Of a stretch of DNA of 64,000 nt, positions 21,200 through 36,100 are shown in pieces. Where the stretch lies: the NCBI GenBank assembly GCA_014529385.2, contig CM043971.1, positions 24,417,769 to 24,481,768 of the forward strand, written 5' to 3'. A program made the translations under genes and the position numbers. Source of the DNA: Adiantum capillus-veneris. Lineage: Eukaryota; Streptophyta; Polypodiopsida; Polypodiales; Pteridaceae. The notes beneath the pieces are model-generated. The model did no database searches. It saw nothing but the letters and a program-made list of their open reading frames with translations, and was not told the origin of the DNA. Each line of letters starts with the position of its first letter. Within the stretch, counting starts at the first letter, position 1.

Positions 21200-24100
21200 A
21201 TGGATTAAGTTTGTGTGAATACAAGTTCCACCACTTGTTCAAGCTAGATCTAAGCAAGTATACATAGTGATCATTTAAGCTAGTAAACTAAGGGAAGGGA
21301 GAAGTAAGGTCCACCACTTGTCCAAGCTCAGCTCTAGACAACATGGAGAGATTCGAGGTCTACTAATTGTCTAATATAGGCTAACTATATTGAAACATAG
21401 AGAGAAGCAAAGGTCCACCACTTGTCCAATCTAGGGTCCATTGAAACATGGAGAGAAGGATGCTCCACCATTTGTCCAAAATAGGCTCCATTGAAACATG
21501 AAGAGAAGCAAGATGCACCATGTCTTTGAGATGCTAGGCTCCATTGAAATAACCTTAAACCCATGATATTTTGTATATGTGGGGTTTAAATTCAAGGCCC
21601 ACCACTTGTCAACCTATTATCCCTAGTAGATGTGTGGTTTGGTCTCAAGATTCACCACTTTTCCACTCTATGTCATTTATTAAGAAGATCTGGAGATGTT
21701 AAGGTCACCCACTTGTCCAAGCTAACTCTATTGTAAACATAGAGAGAATCAAAGGTCCACCACTTGTCCAAGCTAGCTCGATTGAAACATGGAGAGAAGG
21801 ATGCTCCACCATTTTTCCAAGCCAGGTTTGATTGAAACATGAAGAGAAGCAAGCTCTGCACCATGTCTCCAAAATGCTAGGCTCCATTGAAATATCTTAA
21901 ACCCATGATATTTCGTACATGGGGGGTTTACATTCAAGTCCACCACTTGTCCAACCTATTATCACTAGTAGCATGAGTGGTTTGATGTAAGATTCACCAC
22001 TTTTCCACTCTATGTCATTTTATTAAGAAGATCTGGGTGTTAAGGTCCACCACTTGTCCAACCTATAAGGCTATATCTTAAAGGGTATTCTTTCTCACCA
22101 CTTGGAATGACCATGATAGGTTTTACATGGGGTTTGGTTCCAAGTTCCACCACTTGTCCAAGCTAACTCTATTGAAAACATAGAGAGAAGCAAAAGTCCC
22201 CACTTGTCTAAGCTAGGGTCCATTGAAACATGAAGAGAAGGATGCTCCACCATTTTTCCAAGATAGGCTCCATTGAAACATGAAGAGAAGCAAGCTGCTC
22301 ACCATGTCTCCAAGATGCTAAGATCCATTGAAATACCTTAAACCCGATATTTTGTACATGGGGAGTTTACATTCAAGGTCCACCACTTGTCCAACCTATT
22401 ATCTCTAGTAGCATGAGTGGTTTGGTCTCAAGGATTCACCACTTTTCCACTCTATGTCATTACGTTAAGAAGATCTGGGTGTTAAGGTCACCACTTGTCC
22501 AACCTATAAGGGTATATCTTAAAGGGTATTCTTTCTCACCACTTGAAATTTCCATGATATGTTTTACATGGGGGTTTGGCTCCAAGGTCCACCACTTGTC
22601 CAAGCTAACTCTATTGAAACATAGAGAGAAACAAAGGTCCACCACTTGTCCAAGCTAGGCTCCATTGAAACATGGAGAGAAGGATCCTCCACCATTTGTC
22701 CGAAGCTAACTCTATTGAAACATGGGGGGTTTACATTCAAGGTCCACCACTTGTCCAACCTATTAACGCTAGTAGCATGAGTGGTTTGGTCTCAAGATTC
22801 ACCACTTTTTCACTCTATGTCATTATATTAAGAATATTTGGGTGTTAAGGTCCACCACTTGTCCAACCTATAAGGCTATATCTTAAGGGTTGTTCTTTCT
22901 CACCACTTGGAGTGACCAGCATAGGTTTTACATGGGGGTTTGTGTTCAAGGTCCACCACTTGTCCAAGCTAACTCTATTGAAACATAGAGGAATCAAAGG
23001 TCCACCACTTGTCCAAGCTAGGGTCCATTGAAACATGGAGAGAAGGATGCTCCACCATTTGTCCAAGATACGCTCCATTGAAACATGAAGAGAAGCAAGC
23101 TAAACCATGTCTCCAAGATGCTAGGTCCATGAATACCTCAAACCCATGATATTTTGAACAAGGGGGTTTACATTCAAGGTCCACACTTGTCCAACCTATT
23201 ATCTCTAGTAGCATGAGTGGTTTGGTCTCAAGATTCACCTTTTTTTCCACTCTATGTCATTCTATTAAGAATATCTGGGTGCTAAGGTCCACCACTAGTC
23301 CAACCTATAAGGCTATATCTTAAACTTTATTCTTTCTCACCACTTGGAGTTACCAAGATAGGTTTTACATGGGAAGTTTGGTTCCAAGGCCCCCACTTGT
23401 CCAAGCTAACTCTATTGAAACATAGAGAGAAGCAAAGGTTCACCACTTGTCCAAGCTAGGCTCCATTGAAACATGGAGAGAAGGATGCTCCACCATTTGT
23501 CCAAGATAGCTCCATTGAAACATGAAGGGAAGCAATTTGCACCATGTCTCCAAATGCTAAGCTCCATTGAAATACCTTAAACCCATGATATTTGTAATGG
23601 GGGGTTTACATTCAAGGTCCACCACTTGTCCAACCTATTATTCTAGTAGCTGAGTGGTTTGTCTCAAAGTTTACCACTTTTCCAATCTATGTCATTATAT
23701 TAAGAATATGAGCGTTGTTAAGGTCCACCACTTGCCAACCTATAAGGCTACATCTTAAAGGTTATTCTTTATTACCACTTGGAGTGACCATGATAGGTTT
23801 TACATGGGGGTTTTGTTCCAACGTCCACCACTTGTCCAAGCTAACTCTATTGAAACATAGAGAGAAACAAAGTTCCACCACTTGTCCAAGCTAGGGTCCA
23901 TTGAAACATGGAGAGAAGGATGCTCCACCATTTGTCCAAGATAGGCTCCATTGAAAATGGACGAGAAGCAACTGCACCATGTCTGCAAGATGCTAGGCTC
24001 CATCGAAATACATTAAACCCACGATATTTCGTAGATGAGGGGTTTACATTCAAGGTCCAACCACTTGTCCAAGCTATTATTGCTAGTAGCCTGAGTGGTT

Positions 24101-27100
24101 TTAGTCTCAAGATTCACAACTTTTTATATGAATATGTGGCTATTAAGGTCCACCACTTGTCCAACCTATAAGGCTACATCTTTAACGGTTATTCTTTCTT
24201 ACTACTTGGAGTGACCATGATAGGTTTTACATGGGGGGTTTGGTTCCAAGGTCCACCACTTGTCCAAGCTAACTCTATTGAAACATAGAGAGAAGCAAAG
24301 GTCCACCCCTTGTCTAAGCTAGGGTCCATTGAAACATGGAGAGAAGGATGCTCCACCATTTGTCAAGGTAGGCTCCATTGAAACATGAGGAGAAGCAAGG
24401 TGCACCATGTCTCCAAGATGCTAGGGCTCCATCGAAAAACATTAAACCCACGATATGTCGTAGATGAGGGGTGTACATTCAAGGTCCACCACTTGACCAA
24501 GCTATTATTGCTAGTAGCCTAGTGGTTTGGTCTCAAGATTCAACTTTTCCACTCTATGTCATTATATTAAGAATATGCGGTGTTAAGGTCCACCACTTGT
24601 CCAACCTATAAGCTACATCTTAAAGGTTATTCTTTATTACACTTGGAGTGACACATGATAGGTTTTACATGGGGGTTGGTTCCAGGTCCACCACTTGTCC
24701 AAGCTATCTCTATTGAAACATAGAGAGAAACAAAGTTCCACCACTTGTCCAAGCTAGGGTCCATTGAAACATGGAGAGAAGGATGCTCCACCATTTGTCC
24801 AAGATAGGCTCCATTGAAACATGGTGAGAAGCAAGCTGCACCATGTCTGCAAGATGCTAGGCTCCATCGAAATACATTAAACCCACGATATTTCGTAGAT
24901 GAGGGGTTTACATTCAAGGTCCACCACTTGTCCAGGCTATTATTGCTAGTAGCCTGAGTGGTTTGGTCTCAAGATTCACCACTTTTATTAAGAATATGTG
25001 GGTGTTAAGGTCCACCACTTGTCCAACCTATAAGGCTACATCTTAACGGTTATTCTTTCTTACTACTTGGAGTGACCATGATAGGTTTTACATGGGGGTT
25101 TGGTTCTAAGGTCCACCACTTGTCCAAGCTAACTCTATTGAAACATAGAGAGAAGCAAAGGTCCACCCCTTGTCTAAGCTAGGGTCCATTGAAACATGGA
25201 GAGAAGGATGCTTCACCATTTGTCCAAGGTAGGCTCCATTGAAACATGAGGAGAAGCAAGGTGCACCATGTCTCCAAGATGCTAGTCTCCATCGAAAAAC
25301 ATTTAACCCACGATATGTCGTAGATGAGGGGTGTACATTCAAGGTCCACCACTTGTCCAAGCTATTATTGCTAGTAGCCTGAGTGGTTTGGTCTCAAGAT
25401 TCACCACTTTTCTACTCTATGTCATTATATTAAGAAACTGCGCGTGTTAAGGTCCACCACTTGTCCAACCTATAAGGCTACATCTTAAAGGTTATTCTTT
25501 ATTACCACTTGGAGTGACCATGATAGGTTTTACATGGGGGTTTGGTTCCAAGGTCCACCACTTGTCCAAGCTATCTCTATTGAAACATAGAGAGAAACAA
25601 AGGTCCACCACTTGTCCAAGCTAGGGTCCATTGAAACATGGAGAGAAGGATGCTCCACCATTTGTCCAATATAGGCTCCATTGAAACATGACGAGAAGCA
25701 AGCTGCACCATGTCTCCAAGATGCTAGGCTCCATCGAAATACATTAAACCCACGATATTTCGTAGATGAGGGGTTTACATTCAAGGTCCACCACTTGTCC
25801 AAGCTATTATTGCTAGTAGCCTGAGTGGATTGGTCTCAAGATTCACCACTTTTATTAAGAATATGTGGGTGTTAAAGTCCACCACTTGTCCAACCTATAA
25901 GGCTACATCTTAAAGGTTATTCTTTCTTACTACTTGGAGTGACCATGATAGGTTTTACATGGGGGTTTGGTTCCAAGGTCCACCACTTGTCCAAGCTAAC
26001 TCTATTGAAACATAGAGAGAAGCAAAGGTCCACCCCTTGTCTAAGCTAGGGTCCATTGAAACATGGAGAGAAGGATGCTCCACCATTTGTCCAAGGTAGG
26101 CTCCATTGAAACATGAGGAGAAGCAAGGTGCACCATGTCTCCAAGATGCTAGGCTCCACCGAAAAACATTAAACCCACGATATGTCGTAGATGAGGGGTG
26201 TACATTCAAGGTCCACCACTTGTCCAAGCTATTATTGCTAGTAGCCTGAGTGGTTTGGTCTCAAGATTCACCACTTTTCCACTCTATGTCATTATATTAA
26301 GAATATGCGCGTGTTAAGGTTCACCACTTGTCCAACCTATAAGGCTACATCTTAAAGGTTATTCTTTATTACCACTTGGAGTGACCATGATAGGTTTTAC
26401 ATGGGGGTTTGGTTCCAAGGTCCACAACTTGTCCAAGCTAACTCTATTTACACATAGAGAGAAACAAAGGTCCACCACTTGTCCAAGCTAGGGTCCATTG
26501 AAACATGGAGAGAAGCATGCTCCACCATTTGTCCAAGATAGGCTCCATTGAAACATGACGAGAAGCAAGCTGCACCATGTCTCCAGGATGCTAGTCTCCA
26601 TCGAAATACATTAAACCCACGATATTTCGTAGATGAGGGGTTTACATTCAAGGTCCACCATTTGTCCAAGCTATTATTGCTAGTAGCCTGAGTGGTTTGG
26701 TCTCAAGATTCACCACTTTTATAAGGAATATGCGCGTGTTAAGGTCCACCACTTGTCCAACCTATAAGGCTACATCTTAAAGGTTATTCTTTCTTACTAC
26801 TTGGAGTGACCATGATAGGTTTTACATGGGGGTTTGGTTCTAAGGTCCACCACTTATCAAGCTAACTCTATTGAAACATAGAGAGAAACAAAGGTCCACC
26901 ACTTGTCCAAGCTAGGGTCCATTGAAACATGGAGAGAAGGATGCTCCACCATTTGTCCAAGATAGGCTCCATTGAAACATGACGAGAAGCAAGCTGCACC
27001 ATGTCTCCAAGATGCTAGGCTCCATCGAAATACATTAAACCCACGATATTTCGTAGATGAGGGGTTTACATTCATGGTCCACCACTTGTCCAAGCTATTA

Positions 27101-30100
27101 TTGCTAGTAGCCTGAGTGGTTTGGTCTCAAGATTCACCACTTTTATTAAGAATATGTGGGTGTTAAGGTCCACCACTTGTCCAACCTATAAGGCTACATC
27201 TTAAAGGTTATTCTTTCTTACTACTTGGAGTGACCATGATAGGTTTTACATGGGGGTTTGGTTCCAAGGTCCACCACTTGTCCAAGCTAACTCTATTGAA
27301 ACATAGAGAGAAGCAAAGGTCCACCCCTTGTCTAAGCTAGGGTCCATTGCAACATGGAGAGAAGGATGCTCCACCATTTGTCCAAGGTAGGCTCCATTGA
27401 AACACGAGGAGAAGCAAGGTGCACCATGTCTCCAAGATGCTAGGCTCCATCGAAAAAAATTAAACCCACGATATGTCGTAGATGAGGGGTGTACATTCAA
27501 GGTCCACCACTTGTCCAAGCTATTATTGGTAGTAGCCTGAGTGGTTTGGTCTCAAGATTCACCACTTTTCCACTCTATGTCATTATATTAAGAATATGCG
27601 CGTGTTAAGGTCCACCACTTGTCCAACCTATAAGGCTACATCTTAAAGGTTATTCTTTATTACCACTTGGAGTGACCATGATAGGTTTTACATGGGGGTT
27701 TGGTTCCAAGGTCCACCACTTGTCCAAGCTAACTCTATTGAAACATAGAGAGAAACAAAGGTCCACCACTTGTCCAAGATAGGGTCCATTGAAACATGGA
27801 GAGAAGGATGCTCCACCATTTGTCCAAGATAGGCTCCATTGAAACATGACGAGAAGCAAGCTGCACCATGTCTCTAAGATGCTAGGCTCCATCGAAATAC
27901 ATTAAACCCACGATATTTCATAGATGAGGGGTGTACATTCAAGGTCCACCATTTGTCCAAGCTATTATTGCTAGTAGCCTGAGTGGTTTGGTCTCAAGAT
28001 TCACCACTTTTATAAAGAATATGTGGGTGTTAAAGTCCACCACTTGTCCAACCTATAAAGCTACATATTAAAGGTTATTCTTTCTTACTACTTGGAGTGA
28101 CCATGATAGGTTTTACATGGGGGTTTGGTTCTAAGGTCCACCACTTGTCCAAGCTAACTCTATTGAAACATAGAGAGAAGCAAAGGTCCACCCCTTGTCT
28201 AAGCTAGGGTCCATTGAAACATGGAGAGAAGGATGCTCCACCATTTGTCCAAGATAGGCTCCATTGAAACATGACGAGAAGCAAGCTGCACCATGTCTCT
28301 AAGATGCTAGGCTCCATTGAAATACATTAAACCCACGATATTTCGTAGATGAGGGGTTTACATTCAAGGTCCACCACTTGTCCAAGCTATTATTGCTAGT
28401 AGCCTGAGTGGTTTGGTCTCAAGATTCACCACTTTTATTAAGAATATGTGGGTGTTAAGGTCCACCACTTGTCCAACCTATAAGGCTACATCTTAAAGGT
28501 TATTCTTTCTTACCACTTGGATTGACCATGATAGGTTTTTCATGGGATTTGGTTCCAAGGTCCACCACTTGTCCAAGCTAACTCTATTGAAACATAGAGA
28601 GAAGCAAAGGTCCACCCCTTGTCTAAGCTAGGGTCCATTGAAACATGGAGAGAAGGATGCTCCACCATTTGTCCAAGGTAGGCTCCATTGAAACATGAGG
28701 AGAAGCAAGGTGCACCATGTCTCCAAGATGCTAAGCTCCATTGAAAAACATTAAACCCACGATATGTCGTAGATGAGGGGTGTACATTCAAGGTCCACCA
28801 CTTGTCCAAGCTATTATTGCTAGTAGCCTGAGTGGTTTGGTCTCAAGATTCACCATTTTTCCACTCTATGTCATTATATTAAGAATATGCGCGTGCTAAG
28901 GTCCACCACTTGTCCAACCTATCAGGCTACATCTTAAAGGTTATTCTTTAATACCACTTGGAGTGACCATGATAGGTTTTACATGGGGGCTTGGTTCCAA
29001 GGTCCACCACTTGTCCAAGCTATCTCTATTGAAACATAGAGAGAAACAAAGTTCCACCACTTGTCCAAGCTAGGGTCCATTGAAACATGGAGAGAAGGAT
29101 GCTCCACCATTTGTCCAATATAGGCTCCATTGAAACATGGCGAGAAGCAAGCTGCACCATGTCTGCAAGATGCTAGGCTCCATCGAAATACATTAAACCC
29201 ACGATATTTCGTAGATGAGGGGTTTACATTCAAGGTCCACCACTTGTCCAGGCTATTATTGCTAGTAGCCTGAGTGGTTTGGTCTCAAGCTTCACCACTT
29301 TTATTAAGAATATGCGCGTGTTAAGGTTCACCACTTGTCCAACCTATAAGGCTACATCTTAAAGGTTATTCTTTATTACCACTTGGAGTGACCATGATAG
29401 GTTTTACATGGGGGTTTGGTTCTAAGGTCCACCACTTGTCCAAGCTAACTCTATTGAAACATAGAGAGAAGCAAAGGTCCACCCCTTGTCTAAGCTAGGG
29501 TCCATTGAAACATGGAGAGAAGGATGCTCCACCATTTGTCCAAGGTAGGCTCCATTGAAACATGAGGAGAAGCAAGGTGCACCATGTCGCCAAGATGCTA
29601 GTCTCCATCGAAAAACATTAAACCCACGATATGTCGTAGATGAGGGGTGTACATTCAAGGTCCACCACTTGTCCAAGCTATTATTGCTAGTAGCCTGAGT
29701 GGTGTGGTCTCAAAATTCACCACTTTTTCACTCTATGTCATTATATGAAGAAACTGCGCGTGTTAAGGTCCACCACTTGTCCAACCTATAAAGCTACATC
29801 TTAAAGGTTATTCTTTATTACCACTTGGAGTGACCATGATAGGTTTTACATGGGGGTTTGGTTCCAAGGTCCACCACTTGTCCAAGCTAACTCTATTGAA
29901 ACATAGAGAGAAACAAAGGTCCACCACTTGTCCAAGCTAGGGTCCATTGAAACATGGAGAGAAGGATGCTCCACCATTTGTCCAATATAGGCTCCATTGA
30001 AACATGACGAGAAGCAAGCTGCACCATGTATCCAAGATGCTAGGCTCCATCGAAAAACATTAAACCCACGATATCTCGTAGATGAGGGGTGTACATTCAA

Positions 30101-33100
30101 GGTCCACTACTTGTCCAAGGTATTATTAATAGTAGCCTGAGTGGTTTGGTCTCAAGATTCACCACTTTTATAAAGAATATGTGGGTGTTAAGGTCCATCA
30201 CTTGTCCAACCTATAAGGCTACATCTGAAAGGTTATTCTTTCTTACTACTTGGAGTGACCATGATAGGTTTTACATGGGGGTTTGGTTCCAAGGTCCACC
30301 ACTTGTCCAAGCTAACTCTATTGAAACATAGAGAGAAGCAAAGGTCCACCCCTTGTCTAAGCTAGGGTCCATTGAAACATGGAGAGAAGGATGCTCCACC
30401 ATTTGTCCAAGATAGGCTCCATTGAAACATGAGGAGAAGCAAGGTGCACCATGTCTCCAAGATGCTACGCTCCATCGAAAAACATTAAACCCACGATATG
30501 TCGTAGATGAGGGGTGTACATTCAAGGTCCACCACTTGTCCAAGCTATTACTGCTAGTATCCTGAGTGGTTTGGTCTCAAGATTCACCACTTTTCCACTC
30601 TTTGTCATTATATTAAGAATATGCGCATGTTAAGGTCCACCACTTGTCCAACCTATAAGGCTACATCTTAAAGGTTATTCTTTATTACCACTTGGAGTGA
30701 CCATGATAGGTTTTACATGGGGGTTTGGTTCCAAGGTCCACCACTTGTCCAAGCTATCTCTATTGAAACATAGAGAGAAACAAAGGTCCACCACTTGTCC
30801 AAGCTAGGGTCCATTGAAACATGGAGAGAAGGATGCTCCACCATTTGTCCAAGATAGGCTCCATTGAAACATGACGAGAAGCAAGCTGCACCATGTCTCC
30901 AAGATGCTATGCTCCATCGAAATACATTAAACCAACGATATTTCGTAGATGAGGGATTTACATTCAAGGTCCACCACTTGTCCAAGCTATTATTGCTAGT
31001 AGCCTGAGTGGTTTGGTCTCAAGATTCACCACTTTTATTAAGAATATGTGGGTGTTAAGGTCCACCACTTGTCCAACCTATAAGACTACATCTTAAAGGT
31101 TATTCTTTCTTACTACTTGGAGTGACCATGATAGGTTTTACATGGGGGTTTGGTTCCAAGGTCCACCACTTGTCCAAGCTAACTCTATTGAAACATAGAG
31201 AGAAGCAAAGGTCCACCCCTTGTCTAAGCTAGGGTCCATTGAAACATGGAGAGAAGGATGCTCCACCATTTGTTCAAGGTAGGCTCCATTGAAACATGAG
31301 GAGAAGCAAGGTGCACCATGTCTCCAAGATGCTAGGCTCCATCGAAAACCATTAAACTCACGATATGTCGTAGATGAGGGGTGTACATTCAAGGTCCACC
31401 ACTTGTCCAAGCTATTATTGCTAGTAGCCTGAGTGGTTTGGTCTCAAGATTCACCACTTTTCCACTCTATGTCATTATATTAAGAATATGCGCGTGTTAA
31501 GGTCCACCACTTGTCCAACCTATAAGGCTACATCTTAAAGGTTATTCTTTATTACCACTTGGAGTGACCATGATAGGTTTTACATGGGGGTTTGGTTCCA
31601 AGGTCCACCACTTGTCCAAGCTAACTCTACTGAAACATAGAGAGAAACAAAGGTCCACCACTTGTCCAAGCTAGGGTCCATTGAAACATGGAGAGAAGGA
31701 TGCTCCACCATTTGTCCAAGATAGGCTCCATTGAAACATGACGAGAAGCAAGCTGCACCATGTCTCCAAGATGCTAGGCTCCATCGAAATACATTAAACC
31801 CACGATATTTCGTAGATGAGGGGTTTACATTCAAGGTCCACCACTTGTCCAAGCTATTATTGCTAGTAGCTGAGTGGTTTGCTCTCAAGATTCACCAATT
31901 TTATTAAGAATATGTGGGTGTTAAGGTCCACCACTTGTCCAACCTATAAGGCTACATCTTAAAGGTTATTCTTTCTTACTACTTGGAGTGACCATGATAG
32001 GTTTTACATGGGGGTTTGGTTCCAAGGTCCACCACTTGTCCAAGCTAACTCTAATGAAACATAGAGAGAAGCAAAGGTCCACCCCTTGTCTAAGCTAGGG
32101 TCCATTGAAACATGGAGAGAAGGATGCTCCACCATTTGTCCAAGGTAGGCTCCATTGAAACATGAGGAGAAGCAAGGTGCACCATGTCTCCAAGATGCTA
32201 GGCTCCATCGAAAAATATTAAACCCACGATATGTCATAGATGAGGGGTTTACATTCAAGGTCCACCACTTGTCCAAGGGATTATTGCTAGTAGCCTAAGT
32301 GGTTTGGTCTCAAGATTCACCATTTTTCCACTCTATGTCATTATATTAAGAAACTGCGCGTGTTAAGGTCCACCACTTGTCCAACCTATAAGGCTACATC
32401 TTAAAGGTTATTCTTTATTACCACTTGGAGTGACCATGATAGGTTTTACATGGGGGTTTGCTTCCAAGGTCCACCACTTCTCCAAGCTAGGGTCCATTGA
32501 AACATGGAGAGAAGGATGCTCCACCATTTGTCCAAGATAGGCTCCATTGAAACATGACGAGAAGCAAGCTGCACCATGACTCCAAGATGCTAGGCTCCAT
32601 CGAAATACATTAAACCCACGATATTTCGTAGATGAGGGGTTTACATTCAAGGTCCACCACTTGTCCAAGCTATTATTGCTAGTAGCCTGAGTGGTTTGGT
32701 CTCAAGATTCACCACTTTTATTAAGAATATGTGGGTGTTGAGGTCCACCACTTGTCCAACCTATAAGGCTACATCTTAAAGGTTATTCTTTCTTACTACT
32801 TGGAGTGACCATGATAGGTTTTACATGGGGGTTTGGTTCCAAGGTCCACCACTTGTCCAAGCTAACTCTATTGAAACATAGAGAGAAGCAAAGGTGCACC
32901 CCTTGTCTAAGCTAGGGTCCATTGAAACATGGAGAGAAGGATGCTCCACCATTTGTTCAAGGTAGGCTCCATTGAAACATGAGGACAAGCAAGGTGCACC
33001 ATGTCTCCAAGATGCTAGGCTCCATCGAAAAACATAAACCCACGATGTGTCCTAGATGAGGGGTTTACATTCAAGGTCCACCACTTGTCCAAGCTTTTAT

Positions 33101-36100
33101 TGCTAGTAGCGTGAGTGGTTTGGTCTCAAGATTCACCACTTTTCCACTCTATGTCATTATATTAAGAATATGCGCGTGTTAAGGTCCACCACTTGTCCAA
33201 CCTATAAGGCTACATCTTAAAGGTTATTCTTTATTACCACTTGGAGTGACCATGATAGGTTTTACATGGGGGTTTGGCTCCAAGGTCCACCACTTGTCCA
33301 AGCTAACTCTACTGAAACATAGAGAGAAACAAAGGTCCACCACTTGTCCAAGCTAGGGTCCATTGAAACATGGAGAGAAGGATGCTCCACCATTTGTCCA
33401 AGATAGGCTCCATTGAAACATGACGAGAAGCAAGCTGCACCATGTCTCCAAGATGCTAGGCTCCATCGAAATACATTAAACCCACGATATTTCGTAGATG
33501 AGGGGTTTACATTCAAGGTCCACCACTTGTCCAAGCTATTATTGCTAGTAGCCTGAGTGGTTTGGTCTCAAGATTCACCACTTTTATTAAGAATCTGTGG
33601 GTGTTAAGGTCCACCACTTGTCCAACCTATAAGGCTACATCTTAAAGGTTATTCTTTCTTACTACTTGGAGTGACCATGATAGGTTTTACATGGGGGTTT
33701 GGTTCCAAGGTCCACCACTTGTCCAAGCTAACTCTATTGAAACATAGAGAAAAGCAAAGGTCCACCCCTTGTCTAAGCTAGGGTCCATTGAAACATGGAG
33801 AGAAGGATGCTCCACCATTTGTTCAAGGTAGGCTCCATTGAAACATGAGCAGAAGCAAGGTGCACCATGTCTCCGAGATGCTAGGCTCCATCGAAAAACA
33901 TAAACCCACGATATGTCGTAGATGAGGGGTTTACATTCAAGGTCCACCACTTGTTCAAGCTATTATTGCTAGTAGCCTGAGTGGTTTGGTCTCAAGATTC
34001 ACCACTTTTCCACTCTATGTCATTATATTAAGAATATGCGCGTGTTAAGGTCCACCACTTGTCCAACCTATAAGGCTACATCTTAAAGGTTATTCTTTAT
34101 TACCACTTGGAGTGACCATGATAGGTTTTACATGGGGGTTTGGTTCCAAGGTCCACCACTTGTCCAAGCTAACTCTACTGAAACATAGAGAGAAACAAAG
34201 GTCCACCACTTGTCCAAGCTAGGGTCCATTGAAACATGGAGAGAAGGATGCTCCACCATTTGTCCAAGATAGGCTCCATTGAAACATGACGAGAAGCAAG
34301 CTGCACCATGTCTCCAAGATGCTAGGCTCCATCGAAATACATTAAACCCACGATATTTCGTAGATGAGGGGTTTACATTCAAGGTCCGCCACTTATCCAA
34401 GCTATTATTGCTAGTAGCCTGAGTGGTTTGCTCTCAAGATTCACCAATTTTATTAAGAACATGTGGGTGTTAAGGTCCACCACTTGTCCAACCTATAAGG
34501 CTACATCTTAAAGGTTATTCTTTCTTACTACTTGGAGTGACCATGATAGGTTTTACATGGGGGTTTGGTTCCAAGGTCCACCACTTGTCCAAGCTAACTC
34601 TAATGAAACATAGAGAGAAGCAAAGGTCCACCCCTTGTCTAAGCTAGGGTCCATTGAAACATGGAGAGAAGGATGCTCCACCATTTGTCCAAGGTAGGCT
34701 CCATTGAAACATGAGGAGAAGCAAGGTGCACCATGTCTCCAAGATGCTAGGCTCTATCGAAAAATATTAAACCCACGATATGTCATAGATGAGGGGTTTA
34801 CATTCAAGGTCCACCACTTGTCCAAGGGATTATTGCTAGTAGCCAGAGTGGTTTGGTCTCAAGATTCACCATTTTTCCACTCTATGTCATTATATTAAGA
34901 ATATGCGCGTGTTAAGGTCCACCACTTGTCCAACCTATAAGGCTACATCTTAAAGGTTATTCTTTATTACCACTTGGAGTGACCATGATAGGTTTTACAT
35001 GGGGGTTTGCTTCCAAGGTCCACCACTTCTCCAAGCTAGGGTCCATTGAAACATGGAGAGAAGGATGCTCCACCATTTGTCCAAGATAGGCTCCATTGAA
35101 ACATGACGAGAAGCAAGCTGCACCATGACTCCAAGATGCTAGGCTCCATCGAAATACATTAAACCCACGATATTTCGTAGATGAGGGGTTTACATTCAAG
35201 GTCCACCACTTGTCCAAGCTATTATTGCTAGTAGCCTGAGTGGTTTGGTCTCAAGATTCACCACTTTTATTAAGAATATGTGGGTGTTAAGGTCCACCAC
35301 TTGTCCAACCTATAAGGCTACATCTTAAAGGTTATTCTTTCTTACTACTTGGAGTGACCATGATAGGTTTTACATGGGGGTTTGGTTCCAAGGTCCACCA
35401 CTTGTCCAAGCTAACTCTATTGAAACATAGAGAGAAGCAAAGGTGCACCCCTTGTCTAAGCTAGGGTCCATTGAAACATGGAGAGAAGGATGCTCCACCA
35501 TTTGTTCAAGGTAGGCTCCATTGAAACATGAGGACAAGCAAGGTGCACCATGTCTCCAAAATGCTAGGCTCCATCGAAAAACATAAACCCACGATGTGTC
35601 CTAGATGAGGGGTTTACATTCAAGGTCCACCACTTGTCCAAGCTTTTATTGCTAGTAGCGTGAGTGGTTTGGTCTCAAGATTCACCACTTTTCCACTCTA
35701 TGTCATTATATTAAGAATATGCGCGTGTTAAGGTCCACCACTTGTCCAACCTATAAGGCTACATCTTAAAGGTTATTCTTTATTACCACTTGGAGTGACC
35801 ATGATAGGTTTTACATGGGGGTTTGGTTCCAAGGTCCACCACTTGTCCAAGCTAACTCTACTGAAACATAGAGAGAAACAAAGGTCCACCACTTGTCCAA
35901 CCTAGGGTCCATTGAAACATGGAGAGAAGGATGCTCCACCATTTGTCCAAGATAGGCTCCATTGAAACATGACGAGAAGCAAGCTGCACCATGTCTCCAA
36001 GATGCTAGGCTCCATCGAAATACATTAAACCCACGATATTTCGTAGATGAGGGGTTTACATTCAAGGTCCACCACTTGTCCAAGCTATTATTGCTAGTAG